From Dryas octopetala (lineage: Eukaryota > Streptophyta > Magnoliopsida > Rosales > Rosaceae), in the NCBI GenBank assembly GCA_963921425.1, contig OY992832.1, forward strand, positions 17,892,835-17,956,834: a stretch of DNA of 64,000 bases. The letters run 5' to 3'. Made by a program: the position numbers and the translations under genes. Position 1 is the stretch's first letter; the number at the start of each line of letters is the position of its first letter. The notes under the pieces were generated by a model. That model did no database searches. It was not told the origin of the DNA and saw only the letters and a list, made by a program, of their open reading frames with translations. Below are positions 35,951 through 56,688 of the stretch, one piece after another.

Positions 35951-36779
35951 GGGTCCGTTTGGTATGATTTTCAAATGCCCATTTTCATTTTCAAAAAACG
36001 AAAAAAAAAAAAAATGTGTTTGGTGGCCCATTTTGCTAAATAATTGAAAATGTTTTCTGAAAACATTTTCAACTTTTACACTGTAAGTCAGAAAACGTCC
36101 AAATGACGTTTTCTGTTTTTCGTTTTCTATTTTTCCTATACTATCTTCTTCTTCCACCTCTCCCACAGACCCCCCCTCCCCTATTATCTTCTTCTTCCTC
36201 CCTCTCTCCCGCATACCTCCCTCCCCTCTCCTCCCAGACCCCAACCCAGCGAATCCCAACCCCCATCGCCGTCCCGACCCCAAGCTTGACTGCCGGCCAC
36301 TCTCTCTCTGCCTCACTCTCTCTCCCTGTCCCTCTCCTCTCTCTCTTTGCCACTAGCACCACCGAAACCTCCCCTCCTCAACCCCAGCCCCAACCCCGAA
36401 ACCCAACCCATCCAGTGAAAGAAAGCCAACCCCTCACTATCTCTCCTCACCCTTCTCCTCTTTCTCTGCCGCCCAAACCCCAGCCCATTGAAGAAGCCAG
36501 CCCGAGTTCAAGAAGTCACTTGGCAAGGAACAAGTCCATGGGATAGAAACCTTAATTAAGAGGTCTCAAGATCTTATTTTTGATGTGCCTCTGTGGGTAT
36601 TTGGTAAAGATGAAGAATAGGGGGAGAGAAAAAGAGGAGGCCTGAAAAATTTAGTTACCATTTTCATTTTCTCATTTTCATTTTCTCATTTTCTCATTTT
36701 CTGTAAATTCATTTTCTCATTTTCATTTTGCAAAAATGTTTTACAAAAATACTTTTAGAAAATGATACCAAACGAGCCC
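35951..36779. mobile_element. PIF/Harbinger-like non-autonomous element (829 bp)
   Basis: The left end GGGTCCGTTTGGTATGATTT and the reverse complement of the right end GGGCTCGTTTGGTATCATTT are flanked by TTA on both sides (35948-35950 and 36780-36782), the Harbinger target duplication. The interior is pyrimidine-rich and has no transposase. The ORFs across 35948-36546 are low complexity and belong to this element. ATTTTCATTTTC repeats lie near both ends. Confidence 0.85.
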
Positions 36780-36857
36780 TTAAAGTCTTACGATCAGCTT
36801 GGTGGAAATTTGCTTCCACAATCACTAAAGCATTAGAAAAAAAAATTTTGAAATTAA

Positions 36858-37113
36858 AGACCTGTTTGGCACTGCTTCTTGGAAGCGCTTTTACTTAGTA
36901 GCACTTTTATTGAAAGCACTTCTCAAAAAAGTACAAATATATTTTTATAAAAATTCTAAATTGTTCATGGAAAAAGCACTTCTCAAAAAACTCCTTAAAA
37001 GCATTTTTATAATCCAAAAATATTTTTATTTATTTTTGTCAAACACTAAAAAAAATGCTTCTACTAATCTAAAAATACTTTCAACAATTCTAAAAATTGT
37101 GCCAAACGGGCCT
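36858..37113. mobile_element. Tourist-type MITE (256 bp)
   Basis: The left end AGACCTGTTTGGCAC and the reverse complement of the right end AGGCCCGTTTGGCAC are flanked by TAA (36855-36857, 37114-37116). The interior has AAAAGCACTTCTCAAAAAA-type repeats. It sits 78 bp from the 829-bp element, so two Harbinger-type insertions cluster upstream of SPHK. Confidence 0.82.
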
Positions 37114-37116
37114 TAA

Positions 37117-37659
37117 ATCTAATTGATGATCAAACTTCAAAGAACCAAGTCCGAAATATAACTATATCATTAAAGCTCAAAATGATGAAGGAGGTAAGAA
37201 AATGAGTTGGGATAACGTAGGATTGAGATCTTAATATTATCTGATATGTAACTAAAAATTGACAAAAAAAAAACATCTTGTTTTTGGTCGACAATAAAAA
37301 AAAACATCATGCATATTATACACACTGTTGCGTGCTGCTCTAGAAAGGCCAAAACTGAAAGATATATACATCCAATTTCCGTGTGTGTTGGTAAATGCAA
37401 CAAATTTCGGTTGATGTTATCGGAAATCCGAATCGTACACCAACCGAAATGCATGTATCAAACATCGATCACATCAAATCAAACCCGGTTCGATTTATCC
37501 AAACTCAACCGAACCGAACCCGTTTATTCGCCAACCAGCACATAAATTTCCACGTCAGACTCTCAGACCCCGCAAAAAAGCAAAGAAGCCTTCAACGACT
37601 CTTCAAGACTCTGGAAAAAACGATTCTTCCAAGACTTTAAACAACAACAAGCATCCGAA
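37117..37659. promoter_or_regulatory. SPHK upstream region
   Basis: Spacer and presumed promoter/5' UTR of the sphingosine kinase gene. CCAACCGAAATG and CCGAACCG-like phrases recur near 37440-37520. No TATA box is assigned with confidence. Confidence 0.4.
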
Positions 37660-39441
37660 ATGGACCAACCCGACTCCCCGCGACCGCAACCCGTAGTATC
37701 CGACCGGGTCCTCATAAACGACACCGTAACGACGGCGACGTTGTTCGACGACGGCGTGCTGCGGTGGTCGGAGAATGGTCAACGGAGCTTCGTCCTGGAG
37801 AAGGAGGTCATCGGGTTCGCAGCGGAAGGTCCGAAGATCAGGATCAGAGCTTTGGTGGAAGACGGAGATGGAATCTGCTGCGTCAGGAGCAGAGGAGGAG
37901 CTGCGGTGAGGAAGGACTTGGTCTTCGAGCCTCTCTCCCAGGACTTGCATAGACTCTGGTGCCAGAAGCTCCGCGAGTACATCGATTCTCTCGGTAGTTA
38001 TCTTGCTGTTATGTTTTCGTATTTGGTTTGTGTCGTGTTTGTTTTGGTAGGAAAATGCAGGAAAGGAAAAGTATGTTTTGAAAGTTTTTGTATTTTCAGT
38101 TCTGGTTGTTAGGCCGGTTCGAGATTTTGAATTTCTGTTGTTTATGCTTCAATTTTGTCAGTTTAAGTTTAAGCTAAGCTTATTTTTACTCTAATTTCCG
38201 CTTAAGTTGGAGTGCATGTTTTTCTGTCTCTTTTTTTGCAGCATAGTTTTGGATTATTTTGAAGTTTTGGTTGGTTTTTCTGTTTATTAGTACTTTTGGC
38301 ATTGATTGCGATAACAGAGATGTCAACTTTTTTTCTTTGTAACAGGACGGCCAAAGAGGCTTTTTGTTTTTGTGAACCCATTTGGTGGGAATAAATCTGC
38401 TTCGAAGATATATCTTGATCTAGTAGAACCTCTTTTCAAAGATGCTGGTATCCAATTTACACTTCAAGGTTCGGAATTTTGATACTGAGTTTTGGTTTTT
38501 CGGATTCTGGGTCATGTTAATGTTTTCCTTTTATAAGTATTTGTTTCTATCAAATTTTCAGAAACTCAACATCAACTGCATGCGAAGGAAGTTGCTAAAA
38601 TACTGGATCTTTCAAAGTATGACGGCATTGTTTGCATTAGTGGGGATGGAATCTTGGTTGAGGTTGGTTGGCAATGATCAGTGGCTATATGTGAATATGC
38701 TTTTGTTGCAGCTTTAATGTACATGATGAATGCCGTATCTTGATTGTGGCAACAACTGCTTTGAGGAATTACATATTACTTATAATGACCAGCGTGTGTT
38801 CTCGTTTTTTTTTTCTTCCAATGAGCTAGATTTATATGCAGGGAGAACTGCTGGTAAACATGTTGTGTTTTTTGTTTGAACACATTTGAAAGCTTCGATG
38901 GTCTCAAACTGAATTAAAGTGACGAATCTTTCATGAACTTTTGTGCTTGTATCAGGCTAATAGAGCACATTTGTCTTCAGCATCATGTGTATATATTAAG
39001 CTTATCATTTTCATCTTACAAGCATTGCACTCTTTAGTAGGTAGTAAATGGACTCCTTGAGAGAGAGGATTGGGACGCTGCAATAAAGATGCCTGTTGGA
39101 GTGGTTCCTGCAGGTTCAATACTCTTCATCTCTCAACTTTTTACATTTAGCACAATTTTTGTCTGATAATTTTTAGATCATTTCATGTTATGGAAAGTCA
39201 GGGCGAAGCAGTGAATTGTGATATTTGGTGCATCTAAGTGTTCATAGTTATTCGTCAGTTGTTTTCATGATTAAATTCTGACAAGAAATGTTTCTGCATT
39301 TAGGTACTGGAAATGGAATGGCAAAATCTCTTTTGGATTCTGTTGGTGAACCCTGTACAGCTTCTAATGCTATTCTCGCCATTATTCGAGGTTACATATG
39401 CTGTCTGTCTATCAGTATATTGTGTTTAAAATTTTATAACT

Positions 39442-39505
<64 letters not shown>

Positions 39506-41436
39506 ATCCGCTGGTAGGGTACATAGTTCTTTCGATTAATACATTTTTCTTCTTCATGGTTTATTTATGGACAGGGCATAAGCATTCACTGGATGTAGTT
39601 ACCATATGTCAGGGGAAGACCAAATTTTTCAGTGTGTTGATGCTTGCATGGGGTAAGTCAAAAGTATCACCACTGGATAGTGGATTTAATACTTATGTGG
39701 AGTATAATATGCTCTTTCTAAAGTGTTGCTGGTTGTACTGTCATATACCAGAATGTCTGGTTCTCATTATGATTGTAAGAAGTGATGATTTTGTATTTTA
39801 CTAATAAAATTTTCTCTCCTTTCAGGTTTAGTGGCAGATGTTGACATTGAGTCTGAAAAGTATAGGTGGATGGGAAGTCATCGTTTAGATTTCTATGTAA
39901 GTTTAAACCTCTCATTTGTTATGTCCTCCTAGTCTACCAGATTATTCTGTTGCTGATTCTGATGTATGTCTGCTTGTCTATCTTTTTATGCGATTTTTTG
40001 CCCTGGAAATATTCCTAACTACTGCATTGCATTTAGGCCTGCAATTAAAAGTTCATAGTATAACAAAAATAGCAAAATAATTTTTTTATGTTTAATTAGT
40101 TGCTATGTAAATCTTTTAGGACCTAATAGAATCCTCAAACAGAAATCATTAATTGTCTTTTGATTTCAAGTTTTTTTTTTTTTCTTAAAAAAAAAAAGTT
40201 ATGGAGAATGCTTTCAACAGGTGTGTCCAAATTCTACCATTCATAATCTTAAATCAAATTTGTATTACAATTAGCTCTCCCACAGCTTCAAATAATGAAA
40301 ACATTAGTATCAAATTCTTAAAGATTTCTTACTTAAAACGTCACAATAGGGCACCTTTTTTGCTGCATTTATTGGTGTGAAATACATGCAATTGACAGTT
40401 GGTCGCTTATAATGGATTAAGGTATGACAACTATGGTAATGCTTATTAAATTTGGTTAATTACTTATAATTGGTTAAGATGTGATAACTTAAATAATGCT
40501 TAATTAATTTGATTTTGGGATAGTGGTGAATGGCAAGACACTGATACTAATTGTTTCTATATTTAGGCTGTTCAACGAATTGTGCATTTGAGGCAATATA
40601 ACGGATCTATTTCTTTTGTGCCTGCACCTGGCTTCGAAGCTTATGGAGAGCCTACTAGTTACAATATTGGTGGTCCAAGTCAAGAGGAAGAGGAGCCTGT
40701 TAAGCCTCAACATCATGTCTATGAGGGACCCAGTATTAACTTGGAGAACATGGACTGGAGGACTATCATTGGACCATTCGTTTCAGTCTGGATTCACAAT
40801 GTACCTTGGGGAGGTGAAGACACAAAGGCAGCGCCTGATGCCAAGGTTGGACCGTAAAATTGATTAAGATATTTCTCCACTAAATACTCTCAAGGGATAT
40901 TTTTATTGAAACTTGAATAATTCACATCTGATTCATGTGCAAAAATAATGTATTTGCCCTCCTTTTTTCCTGTTGGTATGCAGTTCTCAGATGGTTATCT
41001 AGACTTGATAATTATGAGGGCTTGCCCAAAGTTATCCTTGCTCTCGTTGATGTCAGGGTTGAGCACTGGAAGTCATATCAATTCACCATATGTTCTGTAC
41101 TTCAAAGTGAGCAAAACCAAATTGTCGAGCCATTTACTTTACTTTTAATTCGATTGTCTACCTTTTAGCATTGATAAGAAGCTTTACTATCTTTCTGCTC
41201 CGATCTGTTTACTGTTTCTCCTTTTATCTTGCAACATTATACAGGTGAAAGCAGTTATTCTGGAACCTGGTCCCCGCGCTGAGGACCCGACGAAGGAAGG
41301 AATAATAGACGTAGATGGTGAGGTCCTGGCTAGAGGCAAAGGAGCATACAAATGTGACCAGAAGACACTGATGTCCTATGATAAACTTCAAATGACTGTG
41401 GATCAAGGTTTAGCTACTTTGTTTTCCCCAGTATAG
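37660..41436 (+). CDS. SPHK1: Sphingosine kinase (long-chain base kinase)
   Basis: Phosphorylates sphingosine-type long-chain bases; plant enzymes act in ABA and stress signalling at membranes. Ten exons: 37660-37993, 38346-38468, 38562-38662, 39041-39113, 39304-39390, 39575-39652, 39826-39896, 40567-40845, 40984-41106, 41245-41436. Phases agree and give 486 residues, the usual length. The diacylglycerol-kinase-type catalytic domain starts near residue 112 (RLFVFVNPFGGNKSA). SGDG sits at about 179-182, followed by VVNGLLERED, and PAGTGNGMAKSL around 209-220 forms the nucleotide-binding loop. HSLDVV is near 243-248, and the C-terminal DGDL-like motif is present as VDGEV. Intron 5 carries a (CT)n run. 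Arabidopsis has two close SPHK genes, so the number is uncertain. Confidence 0.93.
39446..39503. repeat. (CT)n microsatellite
   Basis: Almost 30 CT units within SPHK intron 5, about 70 bp above the next acceptor. Confidence 0.95.
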
Positions 41437-42431
41437 AATATGCATTTTTGGTTACACATAGAAATACCACGCAGAAGAAATTAAGTTGTCGTCGGCTTGA
41501 TTTGTTCTGCCCGTATAAAGCCACAGCGAGAATTCAAAGGGAATAGGATAGAAGAGGCATGCCTTCTTGGCAAGTTGCTTGCTGAAAAATGATTTTGTAA
41601 TGTGCAGTTCGGCTTTCATTCTTTTGCTCTGATTTTTCCAACTTCTTCTGTTGGATTGAAATGGATTTGTATCTCTGATCAATTCAGAGATCGTTTCTAT
41701 TCCATTTGTAAAACACATGTATTCTGCTAATCTTTTAATAAATCTTAATCCTAATTGTGAATGCAGATTGCTGACTCACATCTTTTTTGGATTTCTATAT
41801 TCCTTGCAAGCAACTACTTCTCTATGTAGCATGTACTAAATAACCTTATCACCTGTCTCTTCAGAAAATGCATATAAAAAAAAAAAATTAACCGATGAAA
41901 TTCTGGAGATATAATTGAGTGCATTTTTAAGGGAAAAAACTATCCCATCACGATACATGATGTGTGTATATTACGTAAAAGCTTTTGGTCTACAATGATT
42001 TATAATATGATTAGTACATGATAATAAGACATGGCCATGGAAAATTTGCAAATTAGAGTAAGTTGCAAAGCAAATACAATCTCCCAATTGATCCACCCAC
42101 CTAGTATGAAAGCCAAACTTTAGTGAACAAGTCTTAATATAAACCAATCCCAATATGGTATGTACCAAAAACTCTTCCATATCCAATTTTAGTACAAGTA
42201 ATTATTTTAACTGCAAGTCCCAATACAGTTATACAACTTATACATAATAATAATTTTTTTAGTACAAGGCTATATCAAGTAATTTGTGTCCAATCAGAAT
42301 GTTTGTTTTTGAAAGTAATTTCCGTCAGAATTATGAAGTCTTGTCTTGAACATGGTCACGGAAACGTTTTCTCTATTCAACGGTTCAACCACCCAACCGG
42401 ACAGTCCGGACCCAGAAAACATTTTTTGGGA
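41437..42431. other. Spacer between SPHK and CARB
   Basis: SPHK 3' UTR (to about 41760) and AT-rich spacer. No other gene recognised. Confidence 0.6.
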
Positions 42432-42544
42432 TGGGCCGGCCAAACTAGAGACCCACATCCCACTACCAAGAGCGGGCCTAAGCCCAAGTCCCAAGACCAT
42501 CGGGTCCATCTCCAGTGCGTGATGTGACGGCACATAAACCCTAA
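42432..42544 (+). promoter_or_regulatory. CARB promoter: site II motifs and telobox
   Basis: TGGGCC at 42432-42437, the reverse form AGCCCA at 42481-42486, and telo-box AAACCCTAA at 42536-42544, all within 350 bp of the start codon. This pairing is typical of plant growth-linked genes, and its role here is inferred. AAACCCTAG also occurs near 42712. Confidence 0.6.
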
Positions 42545-42777
42545 TGTTAGATGCCCTGTACGGCTAACCCCCACTGACCACTGCCCACTGCCCACTGCGT
42601 TGGCTTCCTCACACCAAACGACAAATTGCGCACTCACTCAGTGTCTGGGCGAAGCTCGATACTTTCGAAACCCACTCAAAAACCACCTCCATTATCGCAT
42701 CCTCCGAAACAAAACCCTAGCTTTCCAAACCATCTCTCCCTCTCTGTGACAATTTCTATTGCTGGCAAGAAGCAGAA

Positions 42778-45700
42778 ATGGGTCATTGCATGAATCACAG
42801 TGGAATTCTCTCTTCGCGTTTGGGAGTTTTCGGCGGTCACTCTAAGCCGTATTTGTCGAAACCAAACCACTTCCGGTTCTTCCTCTACTCCAAGAAGCTC
42901 GGAGCAGGAATCGCCGCTGCTCCTTCTCTGAGCCTCCGACGACCATGGCCGTCGCAGCTGGCGCCCCCGAGTTGCCGAGTCAACCCGGTCCGGAGCGAGT
43001 TGTCCAATGGCGGGGTGGCGAGCAAAGAACAACCGCAGAAGCAGCTGGGCAAGAGGACCGACTTGAAGAAGATTATGATACTCGGTGCCGGGCCAATTGT
43101 GATCGGGCAAGCTTGCGAGTTCGATTACTCGGGGACTCAGGCGTGCAAATCTCTGAAAGAGGACGGATACGAGGTCGTTTTGATCAATTCGAACCCGGCG
43201 ACCATCATGACTGACCCGGATTTGGCCGATAGGACTTACATTACGCCGATGACGCCCGAATTGGTGGAGCAAGTGCTCGAAAAGGAACGGCCGGACGCGC
43301 TCTTGCCCACGATGGGCGGCCAGACGGCACTGAACCTCGCGGTGGCCTTGGCGGAGAGCGGTGTGCTTGAGAAATACGGCGTCGAGTTGATTGGAGCGAA
43401 GCTCGAGGCTATTAAGAAAGCAGAGGATAGAGATTTGTTCAAGACGGCGATGAAGAACATCGGGATTAAAACGCCGCCGTCTGGAATTGCCAACACGCTT
43501 GATGAATGCGTGGAAATTGCCAAAGAAATCGGGGAGTTTCCGCTGATTATTAGGCCGGCATTTACGTTAGGCGGGACCGGAGGTGGCATTGCGTATAACA
43601 AGGAGGAATTCGAGACCATTTGTAAGGCGGGGCTGGCGGCGAGCTTGACCTCTCAGGTTTTGGTGGAGAAGTCGTTGTTGGGGTGGAAGGAATATGAGCT
43701 TGAGGTCATGAGGGACTTGGCGGACAATGTAGTTATTATATGCTCCATTGAGAACATTGACCCAATGGGGGTTCATACCGGGGACTCTATCACTGTGGCG
43801 CCGGCGCAGACTTTGACTGATAAAGAGTATCAGCGGCTGAGGGACTATTCCATTGCTATAATAAGGGAAATTGGAGTGGAATGTGGCGGTTCTAATGTGC
43901 AGTTTGCTGTCAATCCCGAAGACGGTGAAGTTATGGTGATTGAGATGAATCCCAGGGTGTCACGGTCCTCGGCTCTGGCATCCAAAGCTACTGGTTTTCC
44001 GATAGCAAAAATGGCTGCCAAGTTGTCAGTTGGTTATACCTTGGATCAGATTCCCAATGACATTACAAGGAAGACGCCTGCTAGTTTTGAGCCTTCCATA
44101 GATTATGTGGTGACTAAGGTAAGTGCTTCTTCATTTACCTTGCAGTAACACTGTCATTAACATTGCTTTTTGTGCTGTTTTTTCTTAGATTACATTAGTT
44201 GTTTTTGTGCTTCATTTAAGGATCTTCAATTATGTTTTTCAGTTTTAAGAAGGTTGTCTCTCTTTGGGTATTGCTAGATTTGTTGTACATTTTTAATCAT
44301 ATGCAGCACTGGTGCTATCGTCAGACCTTAGATAGGACTTGTGTGAAAGTCAAATGCTAGATAGCATTGTACATTAGCGTCCTGGATAATATGCTATCAC
44401 TATTACTTATGCAGGGAGGAATATCATCCATTATTGTTGTTGTTCATCTCAGTGATAACAATAAAATTCTGTTTTCCATGCCATTTAAATTTTCTTACTT
44501 ATTTTCATCATATTGATCATGCAGATTCCCCGGTTTGCATTTGAAAAATTTCCTGGTTCGCAGCCAATATTGACGACCCAGATGAAATCTGTTGGTGAGT
44601 CAATGGCACTGGGTCGCACATTTCAAGAATCCTTTCAGAAAGCAGTTCGATCGTTGGAATGCGGTTTCTCTGGGTGGGGCTGCGCGAAAATTAAAGAACT
44701 TGACTGGGATTGGGACCAGTTGAAGTATAGCCTCCGAGTCCCTAACCCCGACCGTATCCATGCCGTATATGCTGTGATGAAGAAGGGGATGAAGGTAGAT
44801 GAAATTCATGAACTGAGTTACATTGACAAATGGTTCCTCACACAGCTTAAGGAGTTGGTAGATGTGGAGCAATTCCTCCTGGCTAGAAACTTGTCTGATC
44901 TGACAAAGGATGAGTTCTATGAAGTGAAAAAAAGAGGTTTCAGTGACAAACAAATAGCTTTTGCCACTAAATCCTCTGAGAAAGAAGTCCGGTTGAAGAG
45001 GCTATCATTGGGTGTTACTCCAGCATATAAGCGGGTAGATACTTGTGCTGCAGAGTTTGAGGCCAATACTCCTTATATGTATTCTTCCTACGACTATGAG
45101 TGTGAATCAGCTCCCACCCAACAAAAGAAGGTTTTGATTTTAGGTGGAGGACCAAACCGGATTGGTCAGGGGATTGAATTTGACTACTGTTGTTGTCATA
45201 CGTCCTTTGCCCTTCAGGTATGTCTCTTATACGTTTACTGGCCACTCACCTGCCTTTCCTTTTTCAACTCCATCGCCTTACCATACCCTTTTTATTCATG
45301 AACTTAAGTTCCTACACGAAACATAGATATCTTTTATTAACTTAAAATAACTGAGGTGATTAGGTTGACCTGCTGAATGGAGAATTGGTTTTAATCATCA
45401 ATCATGCATTATTTGTCGCATGCAGCAGTGGGATCACAAAACTTAGGTAGTTACAAGTTGGGCAATGTGTGACCTTTTTTTTTCTCAAGAACAATTTAGC
45501 GAGATTCCTATAGGATTTACACTTGGGGGCTGTGTGTATGATAAACTTCAATTTGATTGGTAGTTGATAAGCATTCTGGAGTTTCAATATCATTGATGCA
45601 GTTCCAATGCTTGTATTAAAAAGAAGAAATTTTGATTACTTGGATATCTGAAATAATTGTAAGGTATACACTGAATTTGGTGGTTGTGTTTTGTGAATGA

Positions 45701-47504
45701 ACTTACTGGATGAAGCGATCCCCACTGTGTGATTGATTTACACACATGTAAAATATATTGCCTGCCATTATTGAAATTTTTTCTGTGCTATCATAGCTAC
45801 CAACATAAAACTTTGCCTACTGTTTGTTTAATTTGATTAATTGGTGGAGCCTATGCTGTGAGATTTATAATTCTGCCTTGTTCCTCTGATATGTGGTTGC
45901 TTTTGCTCATATCTTTCATTGTGTTATCTGCTTCTCCCCTTCTCTTTTTGCAGAAAGCAGGATATGAGACAATTATGATGAATTCAAATCCTGAGACAGT
46001 ATCGACAGACTATGACACGAGTGACCGTCTATACTTTGAGCCCCTGACTGTTGAAGATGTGCTGAACATAATTGATTTGGAAAGACCTGATGGCATCATT
46101 GTGCAGTTTGGAGGTCAAACACCACTGAAGCTGTCTCTTCCTATCCAGAAATATTTAGATGAGTACAAGCCTAGATGTGCAAGTGGGATTGGACATGTAC
46201 GCATTTGGGGTACATCACCTGATTCCATAGATGCTGCTGAGGATAGAGAAAAGTTCAATGCAATCCTTAATGAGTTAAAGATTGAACAACCAAAAGGAGG
46301 AATTGCCAAGAGCGAAGCTGATGCTATTGCCATTGCAAAGGACATCGGTTACCCAGTTGTTGTCAGGCCTTCTTACGTATTGGGTGGCCGAGGCATGGAG
46401 ATTGTATATGATGATGACAAACTTGCGACCTACCTTGAAAATGCTGTTGAGGTGGACCCAGAACGCCCTGTATTGATTGACAAGTATCTATCCGATGCCA
46501 TTGAGATTGATGTTGATGCACTTGCTGATTCTCACGGCAACGTGGTCATTGGTGGAATAATGGAGCACATTGAGCAGGCTGGGGTCCATTCTGGTGACTC
46601 TGCTTGCTCGCTTCCAACAAAAACCATCCCATCTTCTTGCTTGGACACAATTAGGTCATGGACTACAAAATTGGCTAAGAGGCTGAATGTGTGTGGGCTG
46701 ATGAACTGTCAGTATGCAATTACATTGTCTGGAGAGGTTTTCTTACTCGAAGCAAACCCTCGTGCTTCCCGTACCGTCCCATTTGTGTCCAAGGCGATTG
46801 GACATCCGTTGGCTAAATATGCTTCTCTTGTCATGTCTGGGAAGTCTCTTCATGATCTAAATTTCACAAAAGAAGTAATTCCTGCACATGTGTCAGTAAA
46901 GGAGGCTGTTCTTCCATTTGAGAAGTTTCAAGGTTGTGATGTGTTATTGGGGCCTGAGATGCGTAGCACTGGTGAAGTGATGGGTATTGATTTTGAGTTT
47001 CCCATTGCATTTGCCAAGGCTCAGATTGCTGCTGGCCAGAAGCTAGCGCTTTCTGGCACCGTGTTCCTCAGCTTAAATGACTTGACCAAACCTCATCTTG
47101 AGAAGATTGCGAAGGCCTTTTTAGAACTTGGATTTGAGATTGTTTCAACTTCTGGGACAGCTCGTGTTCTTGAATTGGCAGGAATTCCAGTGGAACGAGT
47201 GCTGAAGCTGCATGAGGGGCGGCCTAATGCTGGTGATATGGTTGCTAATGGGCAAATCCAGTTAATGGTGATCACAAGTTCGGGTGATTCGCTTGATCAG
47301 ATTGATGGACGACAGCTAAGGAGGATGGCCCTTGGTTACAAGATTCCTGTAATAACTACAGTTGCTGGAGCTTTGGCCACTGCAGAAGCAATAAGGAGTC
47401 TAAAGTCCAGCACTGTTAAGATGATTGCACTTCAGGACTTCTTTGATGATGGGGATAAAGGTGGGGGTGGTAAAAAGTTAACATCGGTCGCTTCCTTGTT
47501 CTGA
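42778..47504 (+). CDS. CARB: Carbamoyl-phosphate synthase large chain, plastid
   Basis: Large subunit that uses glutamine-derived ammonia, bicarbonate and two ATP to make carbamoyl phosphate for arginine and pyrimidine synthesis in plastids. Three exons: 42778-44118, 44525-45217, 45954-47504, giving 1194 residues. The first ~90 residues are Ser/Arg-rich and look like a transit peptide. The first synthetase half begins [20 protein letters not shown]. The second begins [20 protein letters not shown] and continues across the second intron into [23 protein letters not shown]-grasp motifs ([32 protein letters not shown]) are in both halves, and the C-terminal MGS-like allosteric domain starts near [12 protein letters not shown]. 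Exon 1 is clearly richer in GC than its surroundings. The gene is intact. Confidence 0.97.
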
Positions 47505-55066
<7,562 letters not shown>

Positions 55067-55112
55067 TGACGTCATATTGACGTCTTCTCACAAGCTCAGC
55101 TTCCCTATTTAT
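55067..55112 (+). promoter_or_regulatory. as-1-like double TGACG element and TATA box of LBD1
   Basis: TGACGTCA (55067-55074, a full palindrome) and TGACGTC (55078-55084) place two TGACG cores 11 bp apart, the arrangement bound by TGA-type bZIP factors in as-1/ocs elements. A TATA-like TATTTATAC lies near 55104-55112, and the start codon is 120 bp further on. Confidence 0.7.
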
Positions 55113-55144
55113 ACCTTCACTTTGTGCTCCAACCAAACCCCGCC

Positions 55145-55146
<2 letters not shown>

Positions 55147-55182
<36 letters not shown>
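55147..55182 (+). repeat. (CT)n tract in the LBD1 5' UTR
   Basis: About 18 CT units roughly 35-70 bp below the TATA box, so probably at or just after the transcription start. Such tracts are bound by GAGA-binding BPC proteins in plants. Confidence 0.9.
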
Positions 55183-55186
<4 letters not shown>

Positions 55187-55232
55187 CTGTGTTTCTCTCA
55201 CACACACAAACACGAGAGCTTAGCTAGCTAAG

Positions 55233-56688
55233 ATGGAGTGCAGTATTGACTCAAACATAAACATAAACACAAACACTACAACTTCATCAATATCAACCCC
55301 TCTGTCTCAGTCTCCTTCTTCTCCATCCTCTCCTCCAAATCCAAGTCCAGCTGCTCATCCTGTTGTTCTTAGTCCTTGTGCTGCATGCAAGATCTTGCGC
55401 CGGAGATGCGCCGACAAATGTGTGTTGGCTCCCTACTTCCCTCCCACTGAACCAGCCAAGTTCACCATCGCTCATCGTGTCTTTGGTGCTAGTAATATCA
55501 TCAAGTTCTTGCAGGTAATTCATTCAATTAACCATTAATTAGTACTAATTAATTACTTTTTTGTCGTACATGTAAAGAAATAAATAAATAAAATTATTTG
55601 TACCACATTTTATATTTTATGTGTATGTATTTCTAACAAAAGTAGATTTAGAGAGGTACACATCATTTTAAGACCCACTTTATACATACACAAAATATAA
55701 TACATCTAGCATTAATAGTCAAACTAAACAAGTAGAAGTACCGGGACTCAAAGTAGAGATCTATGTAGACTTTGTGTTTTGGAATATAGGAAGAGTTCCC
55801 AAAGGAAATTACAAAAAAGCTTAATGATTTTAAATGGAAATAGTTTGTTGGGTTATGCATTCAGATTTGAAAAGTAAACAATAGTCTACTATTCAATCTT
55901 GGGGTTGTTCACACGGTTGACACACATATAATATGCAGACATATCACTGTCAAAGTGGTGTGAAATTCGTCTCCAGTCTCTCTAGGCCTAATATTGTACT
56001 TTATCAAGGAAATCAAATACTCTGACTAAATTATGCTGAACAAGGAAGAAAAAAAAAAAGAGAGAATCTCACAATTAACAAATCATTATACCTTTGGCTT
56101 GCATGGTATGTTTTCCGACTATCAATTTGAACTATTAACTATTGGTGAAATTTTTTCTAAATATATGATCTTTTTTATTTTTGGTCAAAATCTATATATA
56201 TGGTCTAAATTGATATTCTGATAACATGCCAGATAACTGGGAAAAAGTTTGCTTCTAGACGGCAGTTATCCCATTTTACTATACCAATTTAACTAAAGGA
56301 AACATTTAACTTTCAGGAACTTCCAGAATCCCAAAGGGCTGATGCAGTAAGCAGCATGGTTTATGAAGCTAGTGCAAGAATCAGAGACCCAGTTTATGGG
56401 TGTGCAGGGGCAATCTGCCACCTCCAGAAGCAAGTAAACGAGCTCCAAGCACAATTGGCCAAGTCACAGGCTGAGCTTGTCAACATGCAATGCCAGCAAG
56501 CCAACCTTGTCGCACTGATTTGCATGGAAATGGCACAATCTGATCAAACTGACCAGGGATCACCTCAGCAATCACTTGATCACAACTTCATTGCCAACAA
56601 CACTCCTTATAGCAACCAACAGAGCAACTTAAGCTTCATTGAGGATAACACTGCTCTAGGCTCATTGTGGGAACCTCTTTGGACATGA
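55233..56688 (+). CDS. LBD1: LOB-domain transcription factor, LBD1/LBD11-like (class I)
   Basis: Plant-specific DNA-binding protein of the LATERAL ORGAN BOUNDARIES family. Two exons, 55233-55514 and 56317-56688, give 217 residues. After a Ser/Asn/Pro-rich N-terminus comes the LOB domain. The C-x2-C-x6-C-x3-C zinc motif uses C49, C52, C59 and C63 (CAACKILRRRCADKC). The GAS block (FGASNIIKFLQ, ELPESQRADAVSSMVYEA) is split by the intron at the position usual for the family. The LX6LX3LX6L coil (LQKQVNELQAQLAKSQAEL) marks class I. The C-terminus ends SLWEPLWT, which together with CADKC favours LBD1 over LBD11 by my recollection. Nearby regulatory features are the as-1-like element and a CT-rich leader. 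Confidence 0.92.

Noticed and set aside
36103..36546. 147-codon Pro/Ser-rich ORF
   Set aside because: Inside the Harbinger-like element and of low complexity.
42676..43272. 198-codon minus-strand ORF
   Set aside because: Antisense shadow of the GC-rich first CARB exon.
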